Assembly: GCF_932526225.1 (NCBI RefSeq)
Contig: NC_064039.1
Span: 11,490,139 to 11,550,138 of the forward strand
From: Nematostella vectensis
Taxonomy: Eukaryota; Cnidaria; Anthozoa; Actiniaria; Edwardsiidae
Direction of reading: 5' to 3'
DNA length: 60,000 nt
The first letter of the stretch is position 1. Every line of letters starts with the position of its first letter. The translations under genes and the position numbers were made by a program. Positions 57,854 through 60,000 of this stretch are shown one piece after another. The notes under the pieces are model-generated. The model saw nothing but the letters and a program-made list of their open reading frames with translations, searched no databases and had not been told where the DNA came from.

Positions 57854-60000
57854 TCAAGCTATTCCGTTAACGACACTTCCGTCAAACCAGATCTTCTTAG
57901 CGATATCGATCTTGGTTGTTATCTCGGCTCCTCCTTCGATTTTCACTCCCACTTCGTACTGTGGCTTGTCCAGGGGGTCCACGATCGCCTTGCCAGACGT
58001 CTGGGGGGTCCCAGAGAATGGCATCTCGATCTCAGCGCCGTGTTGTAGGATCAGGGGGGACACGCCCTCCGGTACAGCGCTTAACTCGACGAGCTGGTAT
58101 TCGTAGAAAAACGGCGATGATAAAAGTGTAAGGCTCAAACAATACGTATTCACTCAAACAATACGTATTATGGCAACTCACAAGAAAAACTGAAGAATGA
58201 ATAACTTCGACAAACTACAATCAGGAGCAGCCAGATCTATAAAGATGCCGATTTGAGGAAGAGCAGATACATAGCATTTGATAGTACCTGCAGGAAGTCC
58301 GGCTGTTTGGTCGGGATGTGCATGAGGAAGGCCTTGTCAGCTGAGCCATACATGAAGTATCTGCTTGATTCTGGATATTCCTTAACCGTATGATCGAAGT
58401 GATCAAATCTGGCCACGTCTACCACCCTGACCGTCGTCCGCATAAACGGCGCCTTCCCCTCCGTTGGCAAGCCGTAGTAGCAGTCAACCTACACATGGAC
58501 AATGCAGAGTATACTTTTATGTTAACTCCGCGTGACTTGTATGTAAAGGCTTATTTAAAAGGTTGAACTCGTGGCTAATACGTAACGACTTAAAGAAAGC
58601 TAAATTCATGATATCGGGGCGTTTATTAAATTTCGATGGTCCGAGGGGACGTTAAATAGAGGGGGGGGGCGTTTATTAGAGAGGGGCGTTCATTACAAAC
58701 TTGTTAGCCGAGATAGGAGGCGTTCTTTAGTGAGGGGGCGTTTATTAGATCATTTACGGTACTTTTTGGAGAGGAAATCTTACTGGTTAGGGAAAGTAAA
58801 AAGGATTACATGCAGATACATCCATCCTAAGGTCTCACCAGCTAGAATGCGAGAGTGGGGAATGAAATGACATTTTCCCCACAATCCTGTCATGGATCAA
58901 TCACTACAATCGACTGACCGACTGAGTGAAGAATAATTAAATGTTAAGGGCGCGCTTTTTCCTATCATTCTGGAATGGGAATGGTTGGTAGAGAATGTTC
59001 AGAATGGCATGCGAGTCATTCTGCTACAGGTGAGATGGCCTTCATTCCATTCCGAAATCACGAGTAAAAGAACGCGCCCTAAGACTTGCAGTACCTTGAC
59101 TTCTGGTTCATGTCTGCCAGTGTCCCCTTCGTCAAAGTCGTACAACAGAAGATCATGGAGACGTTCTTGTTCCACGCTACGAAGGGTCAGCGGCTCAGTA
59201 TGCTTAGCGGCCGCGTCTGCCACAGCCTCCCCCTCGGCTGAGTTGAAGAACTGGATCTTGAAAGCAGCGCAGTACTGGTGCGAAACCGCCGGAAACTGAC
59301 CTGCGTAGTAGCAAATCATGTGCTTGTTCTTTTTGTCGCCTGTCAGCTGACCAGTGGTGATGAAGTCATGGTGGACGTTCGGGTCTGTCACCTATAAATT
59401 TCATTGAAATATTTGAACATTTTTTTCTGGGGAATATGTAAATTGTAAATGAATCATAAGAAATTCAATCCATCCTACAATGCATGCTATTGGTAAGGTA
59501 TAATACAATCCATAATATTATATATTATATATATTTACTACAATGCACGACACTAAGGTATAATGTATACCGTTCCAATGGCATTAAGGATGGCGTTCCT
59601 CATGATGGCGCCCAGATCATCCACGAAGTCGATGGAGGTCGCCCACGGATCCATGCACGTAGTGATGATGTACTTGACTCCTGTCGTGTCATACGGGTCG
59701 AGCTGCAGGGAGAAATCACAACTTTACTCTCGAGTCCAGAGGCTGTTTCTTCTTGGTTATATGATTGGTAGATTGGGGAAAAAAGTTTTATCTGTCGGGG
59801 TGGCGCTTGAGAACACCCCATACGTAAACGACCAATCATAACTGGAAATCCATGTCCAATCCTATTACTCTATAATCTCCTATACTTACTCCGAGGCGTT
59901 TCTTGAACTCTCTGAGAGAGATGCTGTGGTTGTGATGTGGGTGAGTCGAAGCTGTGACCAGCATGGGGAAGCGATACGAAGACACACGATCATCACTCAT
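57854..60000 (-). CDS. PLP-dependent decarboxylase, copy C, partial at window edge
   Basis: Minus-strand exons matching exons 13 to 9 of copy A: 58093-57854, 58488-58288, 59391-59095, 59702-59571, and the 3' part of exon 9 from 59890 beyond the window end. Exon lengths equal those of copy A and every visible exon is open. This covers the C-terminal extension and the end of the catalytic fold; the PLP lysine exon lies outside the window. In intron 11 it shares with copy A a small MITE and an extra repeat unit that copy B lacks. Whether the whole gene is intact cannot be judged. Confidence 0.88.
58614..58765. repeat. GGGGCGTTTATTA repeat block, intron 11 of copy C
   Basis: Same block as in copies A and B. 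It retains the gacgttaaatag unit also seen in copy A. Confidence 0.8.
58945..59083. mobile_element. Small TIR element (MITE) in intron 11 of copy C
   Basis: Orthologous insertion to 9007-9145 in copy A, with the same ends (taagggcgcgct and, inverted, tagggcgcgtt) and the same position near the exon 11 donor. Confidence 0.75.

Overview
The window is eukaryotic nuclear DNA from an invertebrate animal. The genes have many GT-AG introns, exons are sparse, and the sequence is crowded with transposable-element relics (DIRS-type, LINE, BEL/Pao, Merlin, several MITEs). The mix of elements and a bacterial-type tyrosine-decarboxylase-like gene would fit an anthozoan cnidarian such as a sea anemone. That host assignment is inference, not proof.

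The dominant structure is a very large inverted duplication. Arm A (about 1343-20472) and arm B (about 25147-49490, reverse orientation) carry the same loci in mirror order around a 4.67 kb unique spacer (20473-25146). From the outside inward each arm holds: a leader exon, a 13-coding-exon PLP-dependent decarboxylase gene, a LINE relic, about 3 kb of non-coding DNA with a degraded coding-like relic, a DIRS-type retrotransposon with tyrosine recombinase, and a small TRAF-type zinc-finger gene. The spacer holds a Merlin-type transposase gene and the first exon of the arm B zinc-finger gene, so arm A's zinc-finger copy is 5'-truncated.

The decarboxylase family is the main biology. Copy A (+, 3657-10228) is intact and encodes 943 residues. 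Copy B (-, 48691-37812) has the same 13 exons with identical exon lengths but an in-frame TAA in exon 5 (42442-42444). Copy C (-, from 57854 past the window end) shows exons 13 back to part of 9, all open. The catalytic half resembles bacterial tyrosine decarboxylases (PLP lysine K441 in a DPHK motif, H115, H297, D384). The last ~245 residues are an extension I do not recognise. No substrate can be assigned from sequence alone.

Insertions and deletions that differ between copies act as natural time stamps. A 960 bp TIR element lies inside arm B's LINE only. A 478 bp hAT-like element lies in copy B's intron 11 only. A ~140 bp MITE is shared by copies A and C but absent from B. Two deletions affect arm A's DIRS copy only. 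Two introns of the decarboxylase carry tandem repeats that copy the adjacent splice site together with flanking exon sequence, expanded to different lengths in different copies. Outside the arms, 49.5-57.1 kb is repeat-rich: a 0.67 kb tandem duplication, a membrane-protein-like ORF, a decayed BEL/Pao element, and a diverged direct repeat of copy B's intron 1.
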